Below are positions 17,186 to 25,661 of a stretch of 64,000 nucleotides of DNA, in pieces; the first letter of the stretch is position 1, and each line of letters starts with the position of its first letter. Location: the NCBI GenBank assembly GCA_946404405.1, contig CAMJDL010000004.1, positions 61,184 through 125,183 of the forward strand, given 5' to 3'. This DNA is from an uncultured Prevotella sp. GTDB taxonomy: Bacteria > Bacteroidota > Bacteroidia > Bacteroidales > Bacteroidaceae. A model generated the notes under the pieces. It did no database searches. It was not told where the DNA came from and saw nothing but the letters and a program-made list of their open reading frames with translations. The translations under genes were made by a program, and so were the position numbers.

Positions 17186-19933
17186 TCAAAGGTTAAAGAA
17201 CAGTTCAACACCGAACGAGTAGGTGCTGTTGTTGCGCTGGGTCAGCGTACCACTGGTATTTGTTGTCATGAAAGGCTCGTAGTAGAGCACGTTGTTGGCA
17301 TAGAACGAGAGACCTGCAAACTTGCCAAATTCTTTGGTCAGACGTGCAGAGAGGTTCCATGTGACAGGCTCCTTCACCACATCGTTCTCGTTGGGACGTA
17401 TCAGCTGCTTTTCGAGCGAGATACCTGAGGCGGGCTGCGTTGCACTCCAGTTGCCTGCGGTGTCGAGCCATCCTGAGAGCTGGTCGCTGCTGATGGTGTG
17501 CCACTTCAGGTCGGTAGTGATAAAAGCGTATGGGTCTTTGTCAGCATTGAAGCTGTAGGTAGAGCTGTGCCAGATGACCTGTCCTGTGAACGAGGCTACC
17601 ATGCGCAGCTGTGGGATGTTGGTCACCAGTCGCAGCGTGTTGACGAAACGGCGGTTACGGCTGTAGTCCAGTCCTGAGGGGTACACCAGTTTATAGGGTG
17701 TCGTACTGCGTGCCTTGTAGTCGGCAGGCAGGTCCTGTGGATTAGCAGTGTTCATACCCTCCGACCAACTCTTGCTCTCCTGCCATGCGCCCGAGAAGTA
17801 GATGTTGGTGTTCAGTGGTTTGATGCGTCCTAAATCGAAGTCGAATTCGATACCACGGTTTTGCAGCACGTTGTCGTTGCTCACCTGTCCGTTAGTGGTC
17901 CAAAAGATGCTGGGGACGTTGTTGGCCAATCCGCTCTGGTAGGCTGTGGGGTCAGCATACTGCAGCGACTCGTAGGTGACATACTGGATGGCACTGCTGA
18001 AACCGTTAGGTGTCTTGTCCTGATAGACGGTGAAGCTCAGCTTGCGTCCTCCTGGTAGTTTGATGTCGGCACCAGCCTCAATCTTCGTCGTGGTGGCATT
18101 CTTCAGTCCACGCGAGAATTCTACGGGCTGCACGTAGGTATGAGCCACCACCATGCTGCCAGGCTGGCTGGGGTCTGTGTTGCCACCTGCATAGTAGGCC
18201 ATGGCGATATGGTCGTTATAGCTGTTGTCTGGATACAGGTAGTTCAGTCCTGGTGCTTTCGAGTTCAGCCCGATACCACCACGAATGGTGAGCCATTTGG
18301 TGACGTCGAAGGTCATATTTAGGCGTGGCGAGAAGGCTGTGGTGCTGACATCGCTAAAGGGTTGCATGGCCTGGAAACGGGCACCTGCCACGATGCGCAG
18401 GTTACGCCCCTTGGCATACTCCCACGAGAAGTTGTCTTCGAGATAAGCCGCAATCTGGTGCAGTCCGGGTATGTCGCTGAACGCCCTTGGACGTCCGTCT
18501 TCGTTGGGCTTCAGAGGCAGCGTCTCGTCAGCATTATAGTATCCTTCGCCAGAGTTCCAGTCGTAGTGGTAGTCAATACCCATCTTAAAGCGATGGTTAG
18601 TCTTCTTACCCTTTAGATGGAAACTGTTGTTCAACTTGGCAAAGATGTTGCCTGGGCGGCTTTCAGTATAACCAGTAGCCAGATACGAATGGTTCAGCCA
18701 AGGGATGTTGTGATATCCAGTCTCACGGGCCGTGATAATGTGTACCACGCCATTAGTCGTGGGTACGAACTTGGTGTTGGTGTTGTCAGTACCAGTCAGC
18801 GACAGTCCGATGGTATAGTTGAGGCTACGTGAAAACATGCGGTCAATGCTGATGCGTCCGTTATGCGTCAGCGTCATGTTCTTGTTGACGTTCTTCGACT
18901 CCGTCCCGTCCTGAATAGCATCTGGGTCGTTACCGTTCCAGTCCTTGGAATACATGTAGCGCAACTTGGTATCGGTATGCCATTTCTTGGTGATGTCCAC
19001 TCCGTAGCCTATGCTCATGGTGTAGCGGTCGAACGACTTGGTCTTCATACGGGGGTCGCCCCAAGCCTGTGCATAGTCCAAGTTGAAGTTCAGCACACCA
19101 TATTTGTTCATGCGCAATCCCTTACCCAGCGAGTAGTTCATCATACCTGGGTTCACCTTGCCTTTCACCTGCCAGGGTGTGATACCAATCTTCGATTTCA
19201 CCACCATCAGTCCGCTCGTCAGGTCGCCATATTCCGCAGAGGGTATACCGCGTATGACTTCTATCTCCTGGATGTCATCAGCCGAGATGTTACGTAGGTC
19301 GGTACCCGTAAATGCTGTGGCTGAGAAACTGCCTGCGTTCAGATTTCCATTGTTCGAGACGGGCATGCCGTCCATGATGACACCCGAGCCAAAGGCTGCC
19401 GTGCTGTTGTTGCTCAGCGTACGGATTTGCAGATTCGACTGCGCTGTCAGGTCGGTATTGGTCATCAGCTGACCAGGAATCAGCTGCATCACGTCAGCCA
19501 AAGACGACGCCTGCAGGTGGTCGATAGCCTGACGCCCTATGATACTGGTCGTCGAGGCACCGCCAGCCTTTTGTCTGGCCACCACGCTCACTTCCCTAAG
19601 AGCCAGGGTGGTTGGCGTCATCTGGTAATTGAGCTTCATATTGCGTGCCACCTTTACCTGCGTCGTGATTGGCTCGTAGCCCACATACGAGATATTGATG
19701 GTATACGTGCCGGCCTCTACATTCCTGATAGATGCTGTTCCGTCCATGTTCGTTACGGCAACAGCACCTGAAGGTTGTAGCTGGACAGTGGCCATGATGA
19801 TAGCCTCTTTCGTGTCCTTGTCCTTCACCGACAGGTCGATGGAATATGCCCCTGTTGTCTTTTGCGCCCATAGCGACAGAGGCAACAGTAAGAACAGTAG
19901 AAAGAGAGTTGTCTTTGTCAGTCTCATGTTCAT
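17186..19933 (-). CDS. TonB-dependent outer-membrane receptor (trio copy 1), first gene of the operon
   Basis: A 915-residue receptor with signal peptide (1-23), CarboxypepD_reg-like domain (30-115, YSIDLSVKDKDTKEAIIMA), plug (QEIEVIRGIPSAEYGDLTSG near 235) and a barrel ending YSFGVELFFNL. It is homologous in layout to the receptor at 9676 but only moderately similar, which suggests an old duplication. The first gene of the long minus-strand operon; a TAACTTTG element lies 30 bp upstream. The alternative Met two codons later cannot be excluded. Confidence 0.92.
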   Translation of the reverse strand: MNMRLTKTTLFLLFLLLPLSLWAQKTTGAYSIDLSVKDKDTKEAIIMATVQLQPSGAVAVTNMDGTASIRNVEAGTYTINISYVGYEPITTQVKVARNMKLNYQMTPTTLALREVSVVARQKAGGASTTSIIGRQAIDHLQASSLADVMQLIPGQLMTNTDLTAQSNLQIRTLSNNSTAAFGSGVIMDGMPVSNNGNLNAGSFSATAFTGTDLRNISADDIQEIEVIRGIPSAEYGDLTSGLMVVKSKIGITPWQVKGKVNPGMMNYSLGKGLRMNKYGVLNFNLDYAQAWGDPRMKTKSFDRYTMSIGYGVDITKKWHTDTKLRYMYSKDWNGNDPDAIQDGTESKNVNKNMTLTHNGRISIDRMFSRSLNYTIGLSLTGTDNTNTKFVPTTNGVVHIITARETGYHNIPWLNHSYLATGYTESRPGNIFAKLNNSFHLKGKKTNHRFKMGIDYHYDWNSGEGYYNADETLPLKPNEDGRPRAFSDIPGLHQIAAYLEDNFSWEYAKGRNLRIVAGARFQAMQPFSDVSTTAFSPRLNMTFDVTKWLTIRGGIGLNSKAPGLNYLYPDNSYNDHIAMAYYAGGNTDPSQPGSMVVAHTYVQPVEFSRGLKNATTTKIEAGADIKLPGGRKLSFTVYQDKTPNGFSSAIQYVTYESLQYADPTAYQSGLANNVPSIFWTTNGQVSNDNVLQNRGIEFDFDLGRIKPLNTNIYFSGAWQESKSWSEGMNTANPQDLPADYKARSTTPYKLVYPSGLDYSRNRRFVNTLRLVTNIPQLRMVASFTGQVIWHSSTYSFNADKDPYAFITTDLKWHTISSDQLSGWLDTAGNWSATQPASGISLEKQLIRPNENDVVKEPVTWNLSARLTKEFGKFAGLSFYANNVLYYEPFMTTNTSGTLTQRNNSTYSFGVELFFNL

Positions 19934-19962
19934 TTGCTTTTATCGTTCGTAGTATTTGGGGG

Positions 19963-19970
19963 CAAAGTTA
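19963..19970 (-). promoter_or_regulatory. -7 element of the trio operon promoter
   Basis: TAACTTTG on the minus strand, 30 bp before the receptor start. No good TTTG is present 19-20 bases upstream, where the DNA is a run of A/T-rich repeats, so the promoter may be weak or activator-dependent. Confidence 0.55.
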
Positions 19971-20035
19971 CAAATTTTTTTTCACTTTTCAGTTTATTTT
20001 TTCATTTTTCATTTTTCATTTTTCATTTTATTTCG

Positions 20036-20043
20036 TACCTTTG
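20036..20043 (+). promoter_or_regulatory. -7 element of the M16 protease gene
   Basis: TACCTTTG, 21 bases before the ATG at 20065. The upstream 55 bases are a degenerate ATTTTTC repeat shared with the divergent trio operon; a clear -33 TTTG is missing. Confidence 0.6.
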
Positions 20044-20064
20044 CCACCATAATTATTAATATTT

Positions 20065-22899
20065 ATGGAAAAAAAACTATTTCTGTTAGCCGCATTGGTA
20101 CTGACTGTCGCATGTGTGCAGGCTCAACCGCTGAAACAGGATGCCACGATACGTAAAGGACAACTGAAAAACGGTATGACCTACTATCTGCGTCATAATG
20201 CCAAGGATCCAAAGATGGCCGACTTCTATATAGCCCAGCGTGTGGGCTCTATTCAAGAGGAGCCCCGTCAGCGTGGACTGGCCCATTTCTTGGAACACAT
20301 GGCCTTTAATGGTACGAAGAATTTCCCCGGTAAGGGTAAGAAGTTGGGTATTGTGCCCTGGTGTGAGACTATTGGCGTACGCTTTGGCACTAACCTCAAT
20401 GCCTATACCAGCGTGGAACAGACTGTGTACAACATCTCGGCTGTTCCCTTGAAGCGCGACGGCATCATCGACTCGTGCCTGCTCATTCTGCATGACTGGA
20501 GCCACTACCTGCTGTTGGAAGACAAGGAGATTGACAAGGAGCGCGGCGTGATTCATGAAGAGTGGCGCCAGCGCCGTGCCGGACGTGCCGTACAGCGGCT
20601 GATGGAGCAGGCCATGCCCAAGGTGTATAAGGGCACCAAGTATGAGGACTGCATGCCCATCGGTTCGATGGATATCGTCGATAACTTCCCCTACGAGGAC
20701 TTGCGCGACTACTATCACAAGTGGTACCGCCCTGACCTGCAGGCCATTATTGTGGTGGGCGACATCGATGTGGATAAGATGGAGAAGAAAATCAAGAAAC
20801 TCTTCTCGTCCATCCCTATGCCTAAGAATGCTGCCAAGCGCGAATACTATCCTGTGAACGACAATAAGAAGATGATTGTCGATATCGAGAAGGATAGCGA
20901 ACAGCCCGTCGTGCTCTGCCACCTCTATCAGAAACGCGACGCCACGCCCGATGATGAGAAGAACGACGAGAAATACCTGCGGGGCGACTATGTCGACGGA
21001 CTGGTTACTTCGATGCTGAACGACCGTCTGTCAGAACTGAAACAGCAGGCCGTGCCACCCTACCAGAGTGCTACGGCTCGTGTGGGCAATTTCTTCCTCA
21101 GTCGTACCAAGGAGGCTTTTGCACTCTCCATCAGCTGTAAAGAGGAGAACGTCTTAGGTGGTATTATCGCTGCCGTCGGTGTGGTCGAACGTGCCCGTCA
21201 GCATGGTTTTACGCAGTCCGAATTCCAGCGTGCCAAGAGCCAGAAGCTCAGCCACGACGAGCGTAAGTACCGTGAACGCGATGACCGTCGCAACGCCAAG
21301 TATGTCAGTGCCTGCGTCAACCATTTCCTCAGCGGCGAGCCGCTGATTTCCATGGACGACCAGCTGGAACTGACGCGCCGCTTCGATCGTGAGGTGACGC
21401 TGCAGGAGGTCAACGAGGCTGCCCGTCAGCTCATAATCGACCAGAACCAGGTGGCCCTTATGTATGCCCCCGACAAGGCAGGATTCACGCTGCCCACTGA
21501 ACAGCAGATAGAGAACGTCATCCTGGCAACCCAGCAGCTGAGCTATGCTCCATATCCCGAGAAGGAACCTACCGTCGATCTTACCGCCTACCTGTCATCT
21601 CTGAACTCGAAGTCGGCCTCTATCGTCAGCGAACGCAACTATAAGCACGGCTTCGTGGAGTGGACGCTGTCCAATGGCATGAAGGTGTATATCAAGCAAA
21701 CCAACTTTGCTGCCGATGCCGTCTCGATGACCATGCGGGCTGAGGGTGGCACGTCGGTCTATGGCGATGAGGACATCCCCAACTTCGCACTCCTCAACAG
21801 TGCTATCACGGAAGCCGGCGTGGCTGAGTTCGATGCTACTACCCTGCGACGCATGCTTACGGGTAAGTCTGTACGTGTCAATATCTCGGTAGGCACACGC
21901 AGTCAGACCATCAGCGGCGGTGTGTCGCAGCAGGATTTGCCTACACTCTTCCAACTGGCTCACCTCTACTTTACACAGCCTCGTCGCGACACCATAGCCT
22001 TCCAGGGTTTGATGAACCGTCAGCGTTCGTTCCTGACCAATCGCAACGCTGCGCCAAAGGTTGACTATAACGACTCGCTACGCGCCATACTCTACGACCA
22101 TCATCCGCGTGTAAAGCCAGTGGTGCAGAGCACCCTCGACCATGTCAGCTACGACCGCATCTTAGAGATCTACAAAGAGCGGTTCAGCGATGCCTCGAAC
22201 TTCAAGACGGTAATCATTGGCAACTTCGACGAGTGGGAATTGCGCCATTTGTGCTGCCAGTATCTCGCCACGCTGCCCTCTACCTACAAGGCCGAGAAAA
22301 CCAATTGGCAGAACGTGCCGCGCATGACCGAAGGGTCGAAGGTCAGCGTCTTCCGCAAAAAGATGTCCACCCCGTTAGCCAATGTCAGCATTTTCTATTC
22401 TGCCGACATTCCCTTCTCACCGCAGGCCGACTTGGAACTCGACTTCCTGACACGTGTGCTGAAGATTGCCTATACCGACTCAGTGCGCGAGGAGAAGGGA
22501 GGCACGTATGGCGTGACCGTAGCTTTCGACTTCGACAAGGATGAACGTCCTAACGCAACGATGAAGATTTCGTATAATGCTGATCCCGACCGTTATGCTG
22601 AGCTTAACCCCATCATCTATCAGCAGCTGGCAAATATAGCCAAATACGGACCTGTGGCGTCCAGCATGGAAAAGGTGAAGCAGTATCTGGTCAAGCAGTA
22701 TCAGCAGGCTGCTGCTACCAACGACTACTGGAGTTATGTCATTTGGCATGAGTTGGATGATAATGCCGACTTCGACAAGGATTACTGTAAGATGGTCGAG
22801 GCCATGACGCCACAGATGGTGCAGCAGATGGCCCAGCGCCTCATTGATGCCCGACGTTGCATTGAGGTCACAATGCTGAGTGAAAACAATAATCAATAA
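20065..22899 (+). CDS. M16 family zinc metalloprotease
   Basis: A 944-residue exported peptidase of the pitrilysin/insulinase family. Signal peptide (1-20, ending VQAQ). The inverted zinc motif HFLEH (His74, Glu77, His78) and the third ligand, probably Glu155 in EDKEIDKERG at the usual spacing, show that the N-terminal half is catalytically competent. The C-terminal half (about 545-944) is the inactive partner domain, with the substrate-binding EEKGGTYGV motif near residue 812. Full length for the two-halved family. Periplasmic peptide degradation is the likely role. It is followed 17 bp later by a small lipoprotein gene. Confidence 0.94.
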   Translation: MEKKLFLLAALVLTVACVQAQPLKQDATIRKGQLKNGMTYYLRHNAKDPKMADFYIAQRVGSIQEEPRQRGLAHFLEHMAFNGTKNFPGKGKKLGIVPWCETIGVRFGTNLNAYTSVEQTVYNISAVPLKRDGIIDSCLLILHDWSHYLLLEDKEIDKERGVIHEEWRQRRAGRAVQRLMEQAMPKVYKGTKYEDCMPIGSMDIVDNFPYEDLRDYYHKWYRPDLQAIIVVGDIDVDKMEKKIKKLFSSIPMPKNAAKREYYPVNDNKKMIVDIEKDSEQPVVLCHLYQKRDATPDDEKNDEKYLRGDYVDGLVTSMLNDRLSELKQQAVPPYQSATARVGNFFLSRTKEAFALSISCKEENVLGGIIAAVGVVERARQHGFTQSEFQRAKSQKLSHDERKYRERDDRRNAKYVSACVNHFLSGEPLISMDDQLELTRRFDREVTLQEVNEAARQLIIDQNQVALMYAPDKAGFTLPTEQQIENVILATQQLSYAPYPEKEPTVDLTAYLSSLNSKSASIVSERNYKHGFVEWTLSNGMKVYIKQTNFAADAVSMTMRAEGGTSVYGDEDIPNFALLNSAITEAGVAEFDATTLRRMLTGKSVRVNISVGTRSQTISGGVSQQDLPTLFQLAHLYFTQPRRDTIAFQGLMNRQRSFLTNRNAAPKVDYNDSLRAILYDHHPRVKPVVQSTLDHVSYDRILEIYKERFSDASNFKTVIIGNFDEWELRHLCCQYLATLPSTYKAEKTNWQNVPRMTEGSKVSVFRKKMSTPLANVSIFYSADIPFSPQADLELDFLTRVLKIAYTDSVREEKGGTYGVTVAFDFDKDERPNATMKISYNADPDRYAELNPIIYQQLANIAKYGPVASSMEKVKQYLVKQYQQAAATNDYWSYVIWHELDDNADFDKDYCKMVEAMTPQMVQQMAQRLIDARRCIEVTMLSENNNQ

Positions 22900-22916
22900 C
22901 CAATAAATAGTACGTT

Positions 22917-23393
22917 ATGAAAAAACTAATCGTGATTGTTGCAGCCGTTGCTGCATTGTTTGCTTGCTCCAGTGAGAAAGCACCGTTCAATTATCGTGGT
23001 CTGGCAATGAACATGCCTTTGACTCAGTTTATGGACTCCCTTCAGGCACGTGGCTTTGCTGTTGATACAGCAGCCTCTGACAGCGGTAAGACGTGGGTAC
23101 TGAAGAGCGAAGGGGTGCCTTATCATGTGCTGCTGGCTTTCAAGGGCGAGAAACTGCTGATGGCTCAGGAGAACTATACCATGTCTACCAACGACAGCAC
23201 ACGTGATGCTTGGCAGGAGTTGCGCGACAATCTGGAGAAGGAACTGGGCACGTGGCCCAATATGCCCAAGCATGGCGACGACCATAAGGTAGCTACCTTC
23301 GAGACCGATGGCGGCTTCATCACTTTGACGTTGGAGAACACTTATTCGCCCAACCTTAATGTACGCTATACGGTGAAGGAGGAAGAAAAGTGA
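22917..23393 (+). CDS. small lipoprotein of unknown function
   Basis: 158 residues with a short signal peptide and lipobox LFAC (Cys17). The mature part is mixed alpha/beta without a motif I recognise (FNYRGLAMNMPLTQFMDSL after the anchor). It follows the M16 protease by 17 bp and precedes a strong terminator, so it belongs to that transcript. A role accessory to the protease is possible but unsupported beyond position. Confidence 0.75.
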   Translation: MKKLIVIVAAVAALFACSSEKAPFNYRGLAMNMPLTQFMDSLQARGFAVDTAASDSGKTWVLKSEGVPYHVLLAFKGEKLLMAQENYTMSTNDSTRDAWQELRDNLEKELGTWPNMPKHGDDHKVATFETDGGFITLTLENTYSPNLNVRYTVKEEEK

Positions 23394-23411
23394 TAAGTGA
23401 TTAGTGAAAAG

Positions 23412-23442
23412 AAAAAAGAGAGCTGCGGGCTCTCTTTTTTTT
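23412..23442. terminator. rho-independent terminator
   Basis: Stem AGAGAGC / GCTCTCT (23417-23423 with 23429-23435) followed by a T-run on the plus strand and with A-rich flank on the other side, so it can end both the M16-lipoprotein transcript and the minus-strand tRNA transcript. Confidence 0.88.
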
Positions 23443-23443
23443 G

Positions 23444-23517
23444 TGTCGACACTTGGACTCGAACCAAGGACCCCCACCATGTCAAGGTGATACTCTAACC
23501 AGCTGAGCTATGCCGAC
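23444..23517 (-). tRNA. tRNA-Val (anticodon GAC)
   Basis: On the minus strand the acceptor GTCGGCA pairs with TGTCGAC, the anticodon stem TCACC/GGTGG encloses the loop TTGACAT with GAC at 34-36, and a normal T-arm (GGTTCGAGTCC) follows. Discriminator A at 23444; CCA is not encoded. Seven bases downstream of tRNA-Leu, same transcript. Confidence 0.93.
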
Positions 23518-23524
23518 TTTTCTG

Positions 23525-23606
23525 TGCGCCTGACAGGACTCGAACCTGCACATCGTGAGATACTAGATCCTAAGTCTAGCGCGTCTACCAATTCCGCCAC
23601 AGGCGC
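23525..23606 (-). tRNA. tRNA-Leu (anticodon UAG)
   Basis: Minus strand: acceptor GCGCCTG pairs with CAGGCGC; anticodon stem CTAGA/TCTAG with loop CTTAGGA gives UAG; a long variable arm (TATCTCACGAT) is present as in class II leucine tRNAs. First tRNA of a two-gene transcript. Confidence 0.94.
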
Positions 23607-23694
23607 TAATCGACGAGTCAATTTCGGATTGACGATGTCAATTCCTCTTTTGAGCTAATCGACGAGTCAATTTTGGATTGACGATGTCAATTCC
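23605..23694. repeat. two-copy tandem repeat (49-bp period) in the tRNA leader
   Basis: Copies at 23605-23645 and 23654-23694 are nearly identical (one C/T change in the centre). Each contains a small hairpin, GTCAAT / ATTGAC around five bases, plus a further GTCAATTCC. They lie between the tRNA promoter and tRNA-Leu, so they are transcribed as a 5' leader. Confidence 0.85.
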
Positions 23695-23721
23695 CTTTCG
23701 GGTTCCTGACTTTTGCGGGTG

Positions 23722-23729
23722 CAAAGGTA
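23722..23729 (-). promoter_or_regulatory. -7 element of the tRNA-Leu/tRNA-Val transcript
   Basis: TACCTTTG on the minus strand, about 115 bp before tRNA-Leu. The -33 region is replaced by the heptamer repeat at 23738-23769. Confidence 0.6.
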
Positions 23730-23737
23730 ACACTTTT

Positions 23738-23769
23738 AAATGAGAAATGAGAAATGAGAAATGAGAAAT
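23738..23769. repeat. TGAGAAA heptamer tandem repeat
   Basis: More than four perfect copies of a 7-base unit between the tRNA promoter and the S41 protease gene. Similar heptamer runs occur in many spacers and signal-peptide codons of this window. Confidence 0.9.
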
Positions 23770-23790
23770 TTTCAGTTTTACCTAATATTT

Positions 23791-24804
23791 TTAATTTGTT
23801 AACAGTTCTCGTGCTTTCTCGATGATGAGGTCAATGCCTTGTGCCGTAGCTTCGTTTGTCAGGGCTACAGGAACGTCGGGGTCGATGCCGAATTCCGTAT
23901 GCTGCTTGTTACGGTCGTACATGGGACATGCTGAGAAACGGACGCTCCAGCCGTTGGGCAACGAGCTGGACATAGGCAGACCAGAGCCACCTCCCGTACG
24001 GTCGCCTACCAGTTTGACGTTAGGCAGGGCGTGCATGATGACGGCAAAGTCGTTGGCGGCACTGAACACGCTTCTGTTCGTCAGTACACAGACGGGTTTG
24101 TGCCAGCGCATTTTGCTGGAGGGTTCCAGATAGCGTGCTTCGAGCGGTGAGAAATCGTTATGTCCCTTGCCCGTCTTGTGTTGCAGGTGACTGACCAAGG
24201 TCTTTTCCTGTACGAAACGACCTGCCAGCATCTCAGCAGTCGTCAGGTTTCCTCCACCGTTATTGCGAATGTCGATGATAAGTCCTCGACAGAGCGACAT
24301 ATACGAGATGACATCGTCGAGTCCGCTCTCACCAATAGGCTGTTGGAACGATTCGTAGCGAATATAGCCGATGTTGTCGTCGAAGATGCGATAGCTCATA
24401 CCCCCGCTGATTTTGTAATCTGTTCCCATATAGCGCCGCTCCAACGTGTCGCTGAAGTTCTGCGGATAGGCTTCGTGCCACGCCCAATAGCGCCCCATAT
24501 CGTAAGAGGTGTACAGGTTGACGTGTCCGTCGCGCAACTCAGACAGCATATCCCTCAATACCTCGAAGAGTTGTGTGTCGTTCATCTTGTCGTTCACACG
24601 TACCTTATATTTATTATAGACTGCGTTCCAGTCGAGACCATACTCATGCTGCTTAAAGTCGAAGAAACAGTAGTGCTCGTCGATAATCTCCCACAAGGCC
24701 TCGAAATTGCCCGTTGGCGTATCGTCGTGCTCCTCGGTATCGACGCAGGATACTAGTGAAACTAATAAGACTAGTGATACTAGATAGACTATATAATTTT
24801 TCAT
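23791..24804 (-). CDS. S41 family peptidase (C-terminal-processing protease type), lipoprotein
   Basis: A 337-residue lipoprotein (lipobox LVSC near residue 20). An N-terminal helical domain (30-110) with LRDGHVNLY is followed by the S41 core with GLIIDIRNNGGG (about 193-204) and the nucleophile region VLTNRSVFSAANDFA (serine within SVFSAAN). No PDZ domain is evident, which fits the short, tricorn-like S41 group of Bacteroidota. The signal peptide is encoded by a 9-base ACTAGTNNN repeat giving the pattern VSL-VLL-VSL-VSC. It overlaps the upstream DUF3316-like gene by 4 bases and is the last gene of the parC transcript. Confidence 0.88.
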   Translation of the reverse strand: MKNYIVYLVSLVLLVSLVSCVDTEEHDDTPTGNFEALWEIIDEHYCFFDFKQHEYGLDWNAVYNKYKVRVNDKMNDTQLFEVLRDMLSELRDGHVNLYTSYDMGRYWAWHEAYPQNFSDTLERRYMGTDYKISGGMSYRIFDDNIGYIRYESFQQPIGESGLDDVISYMSLCRGLIIDIRNNGGGNLTTAEMLAGRFVQEKTLVSHLQHKTGKGHNDFSPLEARYLEPSSKMRWHKPVCVLTNRSVFSAANDFAVIMHALPNVKLVGDRTGGGSGLPMSSSLPNGWSVRFSACPMYDRNKQHTEFGIDPDVPVALTNEATAQGIDLIIEKARELLTN

Positions 24805-25658
24805 AGGGCTCGTGGGATAATGGAGAACTGTTTGGTGAAACCAATGAGGAAACGATGCGTATAGACATGTTGGCGCAGATTGTTGACCTTAGCCTGTTGC
24901 ATGTTGCCTAAGTAGCCGACGCGCAGGGTGCCCGACTTCCACAGACGGACGTCGAGGGTCAGCATCTGGCGCCATTCTGGTGCTGATACGAAAGTGGTGG
25001 GTACGGCGTTGTGGTCGTAATTGCCCAGCGAGAAGATTTCGTAGTACGACTGGCCATAGTTAGGCGAGAACATGATGCCACAAAGTGGTAGCGCCACTTC
25101 GTAACGGGCGGTAAACTGCTTGCGCCACAGGTTGAACTTGTATGTTGCGACACCCGTAGGCATCACGTTCAGATGGGCACGGGCCTGAGCAGGATTGTTG
25201 CTGTTGCTGGTATTATAGACAAATCCCAGCGAGGCATTCACCAGTCCGCCAGCCTGTAGCTTGAGGCTGTTGTCGAGCAGTTGACAGCTGTACAACTTGC
25301 CCCAATAGAAATTGTATGCACCCTCCAGTTCCTTCTGCGTCTTAGCACGGTCCTTGGTCATCGACAGATTCGCTTCGTGTTCCATCAGCGTGCTCCATCG
25401 CTTCTCAGGACGCTGACGTTCAATGGTTGTCACGAATGATATGCCATCGCCCCTGAAGTGTTCGGCAGACAGATAGGTATCCAGAATGTTGGTGCTGCCA
25501 AAGCCCACCATCGTGCTACGGGTGATGACCTTTTGTGCGTTGCAAATGAGAAATGAGAAATGAGTAATGAGTAATGTTAATGATAAATGAAGAAATGTGC
25601 TGCGCACAGTTCCACGTCTCATTCCTACATTTCTACATTTTAATTTTTCATTTTTCAT
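24801..25658 (-). CDS. DUF3316-like exported protein
   Basis: A 285-residue exported protein, probably a small outer-membrane barrel by its alternating strand pattern (LKLQAGGLVNASLGFVYN, FTARYEVALPLCGIMFSPNYGQSYYEIFSLGN). I believe it is the DUF3316 family of Bacteroidales, but with moderate certainty. The first Met is 4 bases after the parC stop; an alternative start 12 codons on (MRRGTVRST) would give a more usual signal peptide. The hydrophobic core of that peptide (LTLLITHFSFLICNAQ) is encoded by a run of TACTCAT/TTCTCAT heptamers. Confidence 0.65.
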   Translation of the reverse strand: MKNEKLKCRNVGMRRGTVRSTFLHLSLTLLITHFSFLICNAQKVITRSTMVGFGSTNILDTYLSAEHFRGDGISFVTTIERQRPEKRWSTLMEHEANLSMTKDRAKTQKELEGAYNFYWGKLYSCQLLDNSLKLQAGGLVNASLGFVYNTSNSNNPAQARAHLNVMPTGVATYKFNLWRKQFTARYEVALPLCGIMFSPNYGQSYYEIFSLGNYDHNAVPTTFVSAPEWRQMLTLDVRLWKSGTLRVGYLGNMQQAKVNNLRQHVYTHRFLIGFTKQFSIIPRAL

Positions 25659-25661
25659 TTC

